Source of the DNA: Ruegeria sp. YS9
GTDB taxonomy: Bacteria > Pseudomonadota > Alphaproteobacteria > Rhodobacterales > Rhodobacteraceae
Direction: 5' to 3'
Length of the DNA stretch: 64,000 nt
Assembly: GCF_024628725.1 (NCBI RefSeq)
Contig: NZ_CP102411.1
Span: forward strand, 62,001 to 126,000
Part shown: piece after piece, positions 41,448 to 49,721 of the stretch
How the letters are laid out: every line of letters starts with the position of its first letter
Position numbering within the stretch: position 1 is the first letter of the stretch
The notes under the pieces: generated by a model
What the model saw: only the letters and a program-made list of their open reading frames with translations
What the model was told of the DNA's origin: nothing
Databases searched by the model: none
Position numbers and translations under genes: made by a program

Positions 41448-41850
41448 TGCTGCGTTCTATGGCACCCACGATCGAACAGTTCTGAATTCCACCACGCCCC
41501 GGACACGCCGCGATCAGCTCGTCCAGATTGTTCCTCAACCGTGCAAGCCCGTCGATCCGTTCCTGAATTTCGTCCCGCTTTTTGCGCGCTCTGGCCTGCA
41601 TCGCGACGCACTCGGTATTTGGTGCCGTGCGCAACTCCAGAATTTCCGCGATTTCTGCCAGCGAAAATCCGAGCTTCTTAGCGCCGGATATGAATTTCAG
41701 CCGCCAAAGCGTGTCACCACCATAGTCCCGCGCGCCGCCGTCAATTGGGCGCGGCGGCTGAGTGACAAGGCCCTTCCTTTCATAAAATCGGATCGTCTCG
41801 ACGCCTATCCCGGTCTCGCGCGCGGCCTGGCCGATCTTGAGTGGTTGCAT
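41437..41850 (-). CDS. MerR family regulator with Hg(II)-type cysteines
   Basis: 137 residues: winged helix KIGQAARETGIGVETIRFYERKGLV and LWRLKFISGAKKLGFSLAEIAEIL. Cysteines C81, C116 and C125 have exactly the 35- and 9-residue spacing of the mercury ligands C82, C117 and C126 of Tn501 MerR. The operator at 41877-41907 is also mer-like. Yet the gene it faces encodes a UPF0104 membrane protein rather than MerT/MerA. It probably senses Hg(II) or another thiophilic metal. Confidence 0.85.
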   Translation of the reverse strand: MQPLKIGQAARETGIGVETIRFYERKGLVTQPPRPIDGGARDYGGDTLWRLKFISGAKKLGFSLAEIAEILELRTAPNTECVAMQARARKKRDEIQERIDGLARLRNNLDELIAACPGRGGIQNCSIVGAIERSSEK

Positions 41851-41876
41851 CGCGGTCTCCCTCCGTCACCGTCATC

Positions 41877-41907
41877 TTGACACCGTATCATGATACGGAG
41901 GTTAAAA
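41877..41907 (+). promoter_or_regulatory. mer-type operator/promoter
   Basis: TTGACA (-35, 41877-41882), 19-bp spacer containing the perfect dyad CCGTATCATGATACGG (41883-41898), TTAAAA (-10, 41902-41907). The known Tn501 site has the same layout with CCGTAC...GTACGG. The UPF0104 gene starts 33 bases downstream; the MerR gene starts on the other side. Confidence 0.78.
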
Positions 41908-41939
41908 CATTGGGGTCTTGGTAGTTGCGAGGATGTCAA

Positions 41940-42968
41940 ATGCGGACCTTCCTGAAACGGTGGCTGCTGCCGATATTCGGCTCCGCCCTGGCGCTCTATC
42001 TGGTGTTTGCGCTCTACGGCAGCCTCGATTTTGCGCTGTTTCTGCAGGGCCTGCGCGGAGCCAACATGTTCTGGATCGCGATTCTTGCCGCCACCATCCT
42101 GCTGGAGCAGCTGATGAGCGGCTGGAAGTGGCGGCAGATCCTGTTCGACGTGAAACCGGTCGGCACCCTGCGGCTGACGGGGGCGCTACTGGCAGGTTAT
42201 GGCGCAAATGTCCTTGTCCCGCTCGGCATCAGCCCGCTGGTCCGGGCCTGGCTGGTTGCCCGGCTCGACCGCCTGAAGATGGCGACCGTGCTTGCAACCG
42301 CGATCATCGCCCGGTTCCTCGACGGCGTCGTTTTCGCCCTTTTTGCCGGAGCGGTGGCCGCCGCCGGCCAGATTCCACAGATCGAGGGTGACCTGCGGCT
42401 GGGATTGAGCGTTGCGGGCCTGTTGAACCTGATGCTTTTCGGCAGCCTGCTTTGGGTTCTGTTCCGGTTCCGCGCGTCACTTCTCAGCGAGGACCCTCTG
42501 GTCTGCCGACTCTTCGACTGGGCTGCCGCCCGCATCGGGGCCGATGGCGCGTATCTGCGCACCGCGCTCGGTGAAGGGATCGTCTGGCCACAGGCACGGG
42601 CCCGCCGCATCGCCGCCATTGCCGCAGCCATTGCGGGTAAGCTGGTGGCGACAACCCATTTCCTGTGGGCCGGGCTGGCGGTTGGCGTGGTGCTGAGCGC
42701 GTGGGATTACCTGTTCTTGATGGTGTTTGCCGGGTTCGCCATGGTTCTGGGTCGTTTCGTGCGCATCCCGGCGAGCTTTGTCTTTGGGGCGGGGTTCGCG
42801 CTCAAGGTGCTTGGCGTTCCGGACGAAACCGCCCTTCTGATGATCCTGTTCAACTATGTGCTGACGATCCTTCTGGTGGTCGGGATCGGCCTGACGGTGT
42901 TGTGGCAGAGCGGCATCGACATCCGCCGCGCCCGGGCGGAGGCAGAGGCGGCGAATGGCAAGGCGTAA
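41940..42968 (+). CDS. UPF0104/lysylphosphatidylglycerol synthase-type membrane protein
   Basis: 342 residues with eight or so membrane helices. The order of segments (FLKRWLLPIFGSALALYLVF, FWIAILAATILLEQLMSGWKW, GYGANVLVPLGISPLVRAW, RFLDGVVFALFAG) fits the LPG synthase transmembrane region (UPF0104) without the cytoplasmic transferase domain. Family members flip or handle lipids; function of the short form is not settled. GAGG precedes the ATG at 41940. It is the first gene behind a mercury-type promoter and overlaps the MFS gene by 14 bases. GC and third-position bias are higher than in the neighbours, suggesting separate origin. Confidence 0.8.
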   Translation: MRTFLKRWLLPIFGSALALYLVFALYGSLDFALFLQGLRGANMFWIAILAATILLEQLMSGWKWRQILFDVKPVGTLRLTGALLAGYGANVLVPLGISPLVRAWLVARLDRLKMATVLATAIIARFLDGVVFALFAGAVAAAGQIPQIEGDLRLGLSVAGLLNLMLFGSLLWVLFRFRASLLSEDPLVCRLFDWAAARIGADGAYLRTALGEGIVWPQARARRIAAIAAAIAGKLVATTHFLWAGLAVGVVLSAWDYLFLMVFAGFAMVLGRFVRIPASFVFGAGFALKVLGVPDETALLMILFNYVLTILLVVGIGLTVLWQSGIDIRRARAEAEAANGKA

Positions 42969-44205
42969 TCCCGAAGACACGAGATTTTGGCGCATCGCCG
43001 GTGCTGGTGCGGTGTTTCAGGGCGGGTCGGCGGCGGTGGACAGCGCGACGGTGGTGGCCAGTCTGGTGCATATGCTGACCGGTAGCGCGCTGGCCGTGGG
43101 CTATGCCAGCACGGTCCTGCGTCTTGGCTGGCTGCTGCCCCAGTTCGCGGTGGGCTACCTCGCCGAGCGCACCGATCGGCGCATGCCGTTCTACGCCCTT
43201 GGTGCCTATGGGCGGGCGATCACGGTCGCGATGATCGGTATGCTTCTGTGGTGGGGGGCCGACTGGCCGCAGGTCGATTGGCCTCCGGTTCCGCTGGCGC
43301 TCGGGATGCTGGGGCTGTGGACAATCTACGCCTTTGTCAGCGGCGTGGTCGCGGTGCCCTACAACGACATCGTCGGCCGGGCGATCCCGTCCGAGCGCCG
43401 CAGCCGTATGTTGGCCTGGCGCTTTTTCGGCGGCGGTGTTCTGGCGGTTCTGGTGGCGGGCGTTCTGCGACTTGCGCTCGACGTGATGCTGCCGCTCAGG
43501 GCCTATGCGCTGATCTTCTGGCTCGGCGCGGTGCTGATGATCGTCTCTGCGACGCTTTTTGTCGCCGCGGGTGAGCCCGCTACCGCTGCAAGGGCGCCAC
43601 GGGACCGCCCGGCCAATCTGTCTGGATTTCTGCGCGAAGGGGTCTCGACACTACAACAGGATCGCCGGTTCCGGCTGTTCCTGATCTTCCAATGGCTTGG
43701 CGCAGCGACGCTGATGGCGTTGCCGTTCTATGTCGTTGCCGCCAGCCGCAGCGGCCTCGGGGCGGCGGATGTCGGAACGCTGTTGGCGGCGCAGACCGTC
43801 GGCGCGCTGGCCTCGAATCCGGTCTGGGGCCGTATCGGCGACCGGATGGGCAAATTGCGCCTGCTGGGGATAGTGGCACTGGTGCGTCTCGGACCTCCGG
43901 TGCTGGTGTTGCTGCTTGTGGTCTCGAGTTCGGGGCTGACCGGTTTCGCGGCGCTGTTCTTCCTGATCGGCGTGATGATGAACGGGGTGACCATCGGCTA
44001 TCTCGGCTACCTGCTGGAGATCTCGCCCGACGACCGCCGTCCGGCCTATTCCGCGTGGTTTAACAGCTTTGCGGCCCCGGCGGCGCTGGCGCCACTTGTG
44101 GGCGGCGTGGTGGTCAGCATAATCGCCATCGAAGCCGTGTTCATCGCTGCGATCCTGGCCGCGCTGGGTCAGGTCGTGATCGCGGCGCGGCTGTCCCAAG
44201 TTTGA
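42955..44205 (+). CDS. MFS transporter
   Basis: 416 residues, twelve hydrophobic segments in two halves. The N-half has the short motif YLAERTDRRMPFYALGAYGR resembling MFS motif A, the C-half the counterpart VWGRIGDRMGKLRLLG. Exporters of this kind act on drugs or metabolites. It overlaps the UPF0104 gene by 14 bases, so both are expressed from the mercury-type promoter. High GC as in its partner. Confidence 0.85.
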   Translation: MARRNPEDTRFWRIAGAGAVFQGGSAAVDSATVVASLVHMLTGSALAVGYASTVLRLGWLLPQFAVGYLAERTDRRMPFYALGAYGRAITVAMIGMLLWWGADWPQVDWPPVPLALGMLGLWTIYAFVSGVVAVPYNDIVGRAIPSERRSRMLAWRFFGGGVLAVLVAGVLRLALDVMLPLRAYALIFWLGAVLMIVSATLFVAAGEPATAARAPRDRPANLSGFLREGVSTLQQDRRFRLFLIFQWLGAATLMALPFYVVAASRSGLGAADVGTLLAAQTVGALASNPVWGRIGDRMGKLRLLGIVALVRLGPPVLVLLLVVSSSGLTGFAALFFLIGVMMNGVTIGYLGYLLEISPDDRRPAYSAWFNSFAAPAALAPLVGGVVVSIIAIEAVFIAAILAALGQVVIAARLSQV

Positions 44206-44326
44206 TATAGCACTTTGTTTCACCACGGTCGCACAATTCGCTGTTCCTCTGTGGGGAACTTAAGATGGGTCAAGGCGAACTTTCTGTTTCTGGCCTAATA
44301 TTTTGGCATCGTGAATGGAGGCAATA

Positions 44327-44761
44327 ATGGCCAATGCAGAATCAACAGCGCGCGTGAAAACCAAGATTTCTGGTAGGGCCATGGCTGTGTTCGGTGTGAC
44401 CTTTTCCTTTTTGGCCATGCTGGTCAGCGGAGGCATTTTGTTTTTCGCTCCAATAGGTAAAATCTCCAATGCCACCGACTGGCAGGTGTTGGGCCTTGAC
44501 CGGCAAGGGTGGGATGACGTCCACATCGCCTTGGCGTTGCTGTTTGTCGGATTCTCCCTGTGGCACGCGGCGCTGCATATTCGAACCTTCAAAACGCTGA
44601 TCCTCGGCAACAGGATGTGTCCACAGGGGCATCGGATCGAAGCGATGATCGGAGCCGCTTTCGTGATCGCTTTGGTCACATTGACGGTGTTTGGGCTTCC
44701 GCCCGCGAATTGGCTGCTCGATCTCAATGAGTTCTTCAAGCACGAGTTCTGGGCAGGCTGA
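44327..44761 (+). CDS. DUF4405 domain membrane protein
   Basis: 144 residues; GGAGG before the ATG at 44327. Three hydrophobic segments, and His in WDDVHIALALLFVGFSLWHAALHIRTF spaced like b-type haem ligands of FdnI/cytochrome b561-like proteins, which the DUF4405 family resembles. It may carry haem in electron transfer. It stands alone before a terminator but borders the cytochrome cluster at 45-50 kb. Confidence 0.78.
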   Translation: MANAESTARVKTKISGRAMAVFGVTFSFLAMLVSGGILFFAPIGKISNATDWQVLGLDRQGWDDVHIALALLFVGFSLWHAALHIRTFKTLILGNRMCPQGHRIEAMIGAAFVIALVTLTVFGLPPANWLLDLNEFFKHEFWAG

Positions 44762-44774
44762 CCCAGAATGAACG

Positions 44775-44802
44775 CCCCCACAGCGAGGCTTCGCCGTGGG
44801 GG
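44775..44802. terminator. Bidirectional terminator
   Basis: Stem CCCCCAC/GTGGGGG with inner GCGA/TCGC pairing, between the DUF4405 gene and the convergent PepSY gene. Confidence 0.7.
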
Positions 44803-44826
44803 TCAAATCATCACAAGAAGTTTCGA

Positions 44827-45144
44827 TTAGTCGTCGCCTTTCTCGCTGTAGTCGTCATTCGTATCGGACATGTGGGGAACCGGTTCGCCAGTCGCTGCGT
44901 CCAGGTAGGCTTCGACTTCGTATCCATATACGTCGCGCATTTCGACTTCGTAGTAGCGGTCGTCATCGCGCTCAATTTCCAGAATTTGGTAGCCCTGCGC
45001 TTCAAGCTTGGCGGCAACCTCGCCAACGGGCATCCAAGTGACGGTCTCAGGTGACGCCGACGTGACCGTATCGGTGGCGGCGTTGACAGCAAAGGCCGCA
45101 GCGGTGGCGGTAAGCAGGGTGGCGGCAAAGAGGATTACTTTCAT
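44827..45144 (-). CDS. PepSY domain secreted protein
   Basis: 105 residues; GGAGA before the ATG at 45144. Signal peptide (MKVILFAATLLTATAAAFA), then one PepSY-type unit: VAAKLEAQGYQILEIERDD, YYEVEMRDVYGYEVEAYLDA, ATGEPVPH. PepSY proteins act as periplasmic inhibitors or sensors. Divergent to a second PepSY gene over a region with TGTCAG boxes, so both are likely controlled by the response regulator at 45578. Confidence 0.82.
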   Translation of the reverse strand: MKVILFAATLLTATAAAFAVNAATDTVTSASPETVTWMPVGEVAAKLEAQGYQILEIERDDDRYYEVEMRDVYGYEVEAYLDAATGEPVPHMSDTNDDYSEKGDD

Positions 45145-45218
45145 GTAGGTCTCCAAGATGAATTGGGCGGGATTGCCCTGTCGATATTCCTTTTTCTCAA
45201 ATGTCGCCTGATGCCGGT

Positions 45219-45246
45219 CTGACAGCCCGTGTCAGTGAACTGTCAG
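45219..45246. promoter_or_regulatory. Likely response-regulator boxes between the PepSY genes
   Basis: CTGACA at 45219-45224 and TGTCAG at 45230-45235 and 45241-45246; the two TGTCAG copies are one helix turn (11 bp) apart, the layout bound by OmpR-type regulators. The same hexamer recurs at 47586-47637 before the cytochrome operon. Confidence 0.6.
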
Positions 45247-45269
45247 TGGAAAGACGGTAGTTTGCCTAC

Positions 45270-45578
45270 ATGAAACACGCTTTGATCGTTCTGATATGCA
45301 CACTTGCCAGCACTGTCCTCGCATCCGAGGACCACGATGCGGCACGTGATGCAGTGCGCCAACATAAGGTCATTCCGCTCTCGAAGATTGTTCCGGACGT
45401 TTTAGAGAGATTCGATGCGTCGCTGCTCGAAGCAGAGTTCGAACGCGAGCATGGCGCGTATGTCTATGAACTGGAGTTGATCACGGGCTCGGGCCGAATG
45501 ATCGAAGTCATGGTGGATGCCACCACGGGTGCGATACTCGAAGTTGAGCAGGAAGGCTGGCAGGAAAGGGACGAATAA
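45270..45578 (+). CDS. PepSY domain secreted protein, first gene of the two-component operon
   Basis: 102 residues with signal peptide (HALIVLICTLASTVLAS) and one PepSY unit: VIPLSKIVPDVLERFDASLLEAEFE-type helix, YVYELELITGSGRMIEVMVDA, TTGAILEVEQE. It overlaps the response-regulator start by one base. Small PepSY proteins encoded with two-component systems often modulate the sensor kinase. Confidence 0.82.
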   Translation: MKHALIVLICTLASTVLASEDHDAARDAVRQHKVIPLSKIVPDVLERFDASLLEAEFEREHGAYVYELELITGSGRMIEVMVDATTGAILEVEQEGWQERDE

Positions 45579-46249
45579 TGCGGCTTCTCGCGGTCGAAGA
45601 CGACCCGATCATTCGCAAGGACGTGCAATCTGCTTTGGAAGCCTCTGGATTCCGCGTGGAAATCGGCGAGGACGGCGAGGACGCATGGTTTCTGGGGGAT
45701 ACCGAAGATTATGACCTCGTCGTTCTTGATCTCGGATTGCCGCACATGGACGGATTGAGCGTGTTGAAACGCTGGCGCGCCAACGGCCGGCAGATGCCCG
45801 TTCTGGTCCTGACAGCGCGCGGGGCTTGGCACGAACGGGTCGAAGGGATCGAAGCTGGGGCCGACGACTATCTGCCCAAACCGTTCCGGATGGAAGAACT
45901 TGTGACCAGGGCTCGGGCGCTGGTGCGCCGGTCTGCCGGGCATAGTGCTCCTGTGCAGACGTTGGGCGATTTGACCATCGACACGAACAGGATGTCCGTA
46001 GCTGTTCGAGGAGTGCCGATAACGGTGACCTCCCTGGAATACCGGCTTTTGTCCTACCTCATGCTGCACCGAGACCGCGTGGTGCCGCCAACCGAGCTCT
46101 TGGAGCATCTATATGGTGATGACGACGCCCGTGAGGCCAATGCGGTGGAGGCCATTCTCACCCGACTTCGCAAGAAGCTTGGGGCCGGCATTATCGGCAC
46201 CAGACGCGGGTTTGGATACTTTCTGGAGGCAGTGGAGGGCGATGGGTGA
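45578..46249 (+). CDS. OmpR-family response regulator
   Basis: 223 residues. Receiver domain 1-120: acidic pocket VEDDP, phospho-acceptor Asp in YDLVVLDLGLPHMDG (~51), Thr in VLVLTARG and Lys in GADDYLPKPF. Winged helix ~130-220 (VTSLEYRLLSYLMLHRDRVVP, AVEAILTRLRKKLG). Coupled to the kinase gene (4-base overlap). The 11-bp-spaced CTGACA/TGTCAG boxes nearby are probable binding sites, giving control over PepSY and cytochrome genes. Confidence 0.9.
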   Translation: MRLLAVEDDPIIRKDVQSALEASGFRVEIGEDGEDAWFLGDTEDYDLVVLDLGLPHMDGLSVLKRWRANGRQMPVLVLTARGAWHERVEGIEAGADDYLPKPFRMEELVTRARALVRRSAGHSAPVQTLGDLTIDTNRMSVAVRGVPITVTSLEYRLLSYLMLHRDRVVPPTELLEHLYGDDDAREANAVEAILTRLRKKLGAGIIGTRRGFGYFLEAVEGDG

Positions 46250-47589
46250 AAACGGGCTCTCTCCGCTTTCGGTTGTTCGTAGCCACTGCGCTGTCGGTTT
46301 CCATCGCGCTGATGCTGGCGTTCTGGGGGCTGGGGCTGCTCTTTGCCTCGCATGTGGAACGGCGTGCAATTGATGACCTCTCCGTCCAGCTCGACCAGAT
46401 ACTCGCAGGAGTGGAGCGGGATGAAAAAGGGAAAATTCGGATTGGATCGGCTCCGGCAGATGCCCGTTTCTCAAAGCCTTTTGGGGGCCTCTACTGGCAG
46501 ATCGAAGTTGAGGGGCTTCAGTTACGCTCAAGATCGCTATGGGATTTCGCTCTCGATCTTCCTCCGGATCATCTGAAGAGCGGGACCGTCCATGTGCACT
46601 ATCTCTCCGGGCCCGGGGAAAACCAGCTGCTTGTCATGGAGCGGAGCATTGTGCTTTCCACACGCCTTGGAGGCGTTCCGATGCGCGCTGCCGTGGCCAT
46701 GGATGCCTCTCAGCTTGAGAAAAGCACCGAAGAATTCCGGGAAGATCTTGTGCCTTTTACGCTTCTTCTGGCGCTTTTTATTGTCTTCGCTGGGGCGGTT
46801 CAAGTCATTGTCGGTCTTCGACCGCTAAATTCCGTCGAGCGGCGGATATCAAGGATCCGAACGGGAGACGTGAACCGGGTGGGCGAGGATTTCCCTACGG
46901 AAATTCGTCCCCTTGCAGCCGAAGTGGATGCCCTGCTCCTACAAAGGGAAAAGGACATCGAGCAGGCAAGGCACAGAGCGGGCGATCTCGCTCATGGCCT
47001 GAAAACCCCACTTCAAGCATTACTTGGAGATGCGCGCCGTGTTCGCGAGGCCGGATTGACTGATACCGCAGCGTCAATCGAAAGCACCGTCAAAAGCATG
47101 CATCGCCATGTCGAGCGTGAATTGAACAGGGTTCGTATTGCGACGCGAGCCGCCACGTCGAAGGCCGATCTCACCGAGGCTGCAAGTCGCGTTATTGCAG
47201 TAGTTCAGAAAGCCAGTTTGAACGACGCATTGAAATGGGATTTGGACGCGCCAGCGAATCTCGTGGTTGCGGCAGATATGGAAGATTTATCCGCAATTCT
47301 GGGTGCGATTACGGAAAACGCATCTCGCCATGCGAGGCGGCAAGTCAGGATATCAGCACGCAAACAGGCGACGCATGCAGTTCTGAGCGTTCTTGACGAC
47401 GGTCCGGGCATTCCACCAGACAAGATCGATACTCTCATGCGCCGGGGCGTGCGCGAGGACGAAACAGGAACCGGGCTTGGCCTGGCGATCGCGCGGGAAT
47501 TGACCGAGGCACTGGGCGGATCGCTGGAATTGATCTCCCGCGATCCGGGACTGATGGTTCGGATCACTTTGCCTCTGGCTGCTACCTGA
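46246..47589 (+). CDS. Sensor histidine kinase
   Basis: 447 residues from a GTG start. Two membrane segments (~8-35 and ~170-190) flank a periplasmic domain; then HAMP-like VGLRPLNSVERRISRIRTGD, dimerisation helix with phospho-accepting His in DLAHGLKTPLQALL, and ATPase boxes N (ITENASRHAR), G1 (LDDGPGIP) and G2 (GTGLGLAIAREL). The signal is unknown; linkage to PepSY and haem proteins suggests metal, NO or redox stress. Confidence 0.9.
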   Translation: MKTGSLRFRLFVATALSVSIALMLAFWGLGLLFASHVERRAIDDLSVQLDQILAGVERDEKGKIRIGSAPADARFSKPFGGLYWQIEVEGLQLRSRSLWDFALDLPPDHLKSGTVHVHYLSGPGENQLLVMERSIVLSTRLGGVPMRAAVAMDASQLEKSTEEFREDLVPFTLLLALFIVFAGAVQVIVGLRPLNSVERRISRIRTGDVNRVGEDFPTEIRPLAAEVDALLLQREKDIEQARHRAGDLAHGLKTPLQALLGDARRVREAGLTDTAASIESTVKSMHRHVERELNRVRIATRAATSKADLTEAASRVIAVVQKASLNDALKWDLDAPANLVVAADMEDLSAILGAITENASRHARRQVRISARKQATHAVLSVLDDGPGIPPDKIDTLMRRGVREDETGTGLGLAIARELTEALGGSLELISRDPGLMVRITLPLAAT

Positions 47590-47637
47590 CAATCACCTGA
47601 CAGTCCCCATCAGGCTGACATCAGTGCGCTTCTGACA
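47586..47637. promoter_or_regulatory. CTGACA repeats before the cytochrome operon
   Basis: CTGACA occurs at 47586, 47597, 47615 and 47632; the first two are 11 bp apart. Same hexamer as upstream of the PepSY pair. They occupy the 80-base gap between the kinase stop and the cytochrome start, so they probably serve as binding sites for the cognate regulator. Confidence 0.6.
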
Positions 47638-47670
47638 AACTTCTGGTGAGATTGATGAGAGGCAGAAGCG

Positions 47671-48810
47671 ATGAGAGAAGTTCCCGCGCCATTTGATGGG
47701 CTGGCCTATGACGGACATCTCGTCTGGGATCGATTCACTCGTGTATTTCATTGGGGGCTGGTAGCGTGCGTTTCCACCGCGTTGGTGTCTGGGTTCCTGC
47801 TGGACGCATCTTGGATTCGCCTACACCTGGTTTCCGGTTCCCTTGCCATTGCATTGGTTACTGCCAGAACTGTCTGGGGATTTACCGGCCCTACCTACGC
47901 GCGGTTTTCGCAGTTCTTACCAAGCTACCGGCAGGCTATCAGCCATCTGAGGGCCGGAGCGGCTCATGCGCGCCACATCGGGCACAATCCACTTGCTGCC
48001 TTGATGGTCTTTGTATTGCTTACCCTGATCGTCGGGCTTGGTTTGACAGGTGTCGCCAGCTTGGGCAGCGGTCTAAAATCAGGGCCGATGGCTGCCTTTT
48101 TGCCAGCATCACAGGGCCACATCTGGAGCAAAATTCACGAGTTGGCCGCTTTCGCGCTGTTGAGCTTCATTGCCCTGCATATCGGCGGTGTCGTTCTGGA
48201 AAGCCGCCGCAGCCGAGAGAACCTGGCCAGGTCGATGATAAACGGGCGCAAGGAGATGCGCGCCGGGGATTTGACTGCGCCGCCACGGCCTGCGCAGCGG
48301 GCGCTTGCCGCCCTTTTCATCTCGGGTCTTGTCATCATCGCCACCGGCGCGATCAACAGGATGTCACAGAGCCCACTGCCGCTCCCGCCGGTTGGGAGTA
48401 TGGCACTGGTCTACAGCGATGAATGCGCCGCCTGCCACATGGCTTATCACCCGTCCCTGCGTCCTGCCGCATCCTGGCAATTGATGATGGACAAGCTGGA
48501 CAGTCATTTCGGTGAGGACGCCACTCTGCCAAAGGAGACCGGTGACGAGATTACCGTTTGGCTGGTCAAGCACTCCGCGGAAACTGTGGACAGCAAGCCC
48601 GCGACCCTCTGGACGGGTTTGCAAGAAACCCTGCCGGTTGCCCTACCGAACACAGACATCTGGCAACGTCTTCACGGGTCGCTCGCCGATGGCACATTCA
48701 CCCGCCGCACCATCCATAGCCGCTCGAACTGTTTCGCTTGTCACAGGGATGCCGAGAGCGGCTGGTTCAGCCCTTTTCAGATTTCCGTTCCGAAGGAGCC
48801 TAAGCAATGA
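47671..48810 (+). CDS. Cytochrome b561 fused to a diheme cytochrome c (DHC) domain
   Basis: 379 residues. Residues ~15-225 form a four-helix b561-type membrane cytochrome (VWDRFTRVFHWGLVACVSTALV, LHLVSGSLAIALVTARTVWGF, HELAAFALLSFIALHIGG hold His ligands). Residues ~245-379 carry two CxxCH haem sites, DECAACHMAYHPSLRP and NCFACHRDAESGW, matching the separate DHC protein encoded at 49215. The product should pass electrons from quinol to periplasmic SHP/DHC. In Rhodobacter sphaeroides b561 and DHC are separate proteins, so the fusion is notable. Confidence 0.87.
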   Translation: MREVPAPFDGLAYDGHLVWDRFTRVFHWGLVACVSTALVSGFLLDASWIRLHLVSGSLAIALVTARTVWGFTGPTYARFSQFLPSYRQAISHLRAGAAHARHIGHNPLAALMVFVLLTLIVGLGLTGVASLGSGLKSGPMAAFLPASQGHIWSKIHELAAFALLSFIALHIGGVVLESRRSRENLARSMINGRKEMRAGDLTAPPRPAQRALAALFISGLVIIATGAINRMSQSPLPLPPVGSMALVYSDECAACHMAYHPSLRPAASWQLMMDKLDSHFGEDATLPKETGDEITVWLVKHSAETVDSKPATLWTGLQETLPVALPNTDIWQRLHGSLADGTFTRRTIHSRSNCFACHRDAESGWFSPFQISVPKEPKQ

Positions 48811-49199
48811 AACCAGTTCTTGTTCTTTCCGCCATCCTGTTGTCCCAGCCTGTCTTGGCGCAAGACACTTCCCCGCAGGCCTTGGTCGATCAATACAGTG
48901 CCGAGGCGGGTGCTGCCCCATCACCGAAAAACGGACGGGCGCTGTTCACGGTCAACCATGCAAGCGGAAAACCCCATACGCCCTCCTGCGTCACCTGTCA
49001 TTCGGCAGACCCTACAAAAGGCGGTCAGGCCCGCACCGGAAAGCCGATCGACCCCCTGGTTCCGCGCGTGAATTCAGAACGGTTCACCGACATGAAATTT
49101 GTCGAAAAATGGTTTGGGCGAAACTGCAACTCTGTTCTCGGCCGCGACTGCAGCGCGCAGGAAAAAGCCGACATCATTTCTTGGTTCATGAGCCTCTGA
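48807..49199 (+). CDS. shp: SHP-like cytochrome c (DUF1924)
   Basis: 130 residues with signal peptide (ILLSQPVLAQ). Single haem site PSCVTCHSADPTKGG; C-terminal NCNSVLGRDCSAQEKADIISWF matches the sphaeroides haem protein, a class I c-type cytochrome in which an Asn replaces the usual distal ligand and which binds O2 and NO transiently. It overlaps the b561-DHC gene by 4 bases and precedes DHC, the gene set known from R. sphaeroides. Confidence 0.87.
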   Translation: MKPVLVLSAILLSQPVLAQDTSPQALVDQYSAEAGAAPSPKNGRALFTVNHASGKPHTPSCVTCHSADPTKGGQARTGKPIDPLVPRVNSERFTDMKFVEKWFGRNCNSVLGRDCSAQEKADIISWFMSL

Positions 49200-49214
49200 G
49201 GAAAGGACACCACC

Positions 49215-49673
49215 ATGAAACGAATTCTTGCTGTAGCTGCAATAGCTCTGATTTCGGCGCCGGTTCTTGCCAGCGAAGGTGAGTTTATGCGGCCCGTAAC
49301 TCACGCCGCAACCAAGGCCGAATGCAGCGAATGCCACATGGCCTATCCGGCAGGATTCCTGCCCAGCCGGTCGTGGACAAAGATCATGACCACGCTTGAT
49401 GACCATTTTGGCGAAAACGCCATGCTGGACGACGCAACTCGCACAGAGATCGAGGCTTACCTGACCCAGAATGCCGCCGACGTCGGAGGGCGTTCGTCCA
49501 GCCTCCTCTACCGGATTGCGCCAGAGGATACGCCTCTGCGGATTTCCGAAATGCCCTGGTTCCGCTCGGAACATGACGGCGAGGTCTCGTCCCGAAAACT
49601 CCAGAAAGCAGGTTCCATGTCGAACTGCGCCGCATGTCATCGCGGCGCTGATCGAGGGATATTCGAGGACTGA
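49215..49673 (+). CDS. Diheme cytochrome c (DHC)
   Basis: 152 residues with signal peptide (IALISAPVLAS). Two haem sites: AECSECHMAYPAGFLPSRSW and SNCAACHRGADRGIFED. The layout and HFGENAMLDDATRTEIEAYL stretch match the DHC family, electron partner of SHP. It is homologous to the C-terminal domain of the fusion protein at 47671, showing duplication within the operon. Confidence 0.88.
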   Translation: MKRILAVAAIALISAPVLASEGEFMRPVTHAATKAECSECHMAYPAGFLPSRSWTKIMTTLDDHFGENAMLDDATRTEIEAYLTQNAADVGGRSSSLLYRIAPEDTPLRISEMPWFRSEHDGEVSSRKLQKAGSMSNCAACHRGADRGIFED

Positions 49674-49721
49674 CAAACGAGCTTGGCGGGCATTTGCCTT
49701 TGGACAGAGTTAACCGCGCCG

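Noticed and set aside
45464..46108. 214-codon minus-strand frame
   Set aside because: Antisense to the response regulator gene, which has clear receiver motifs.
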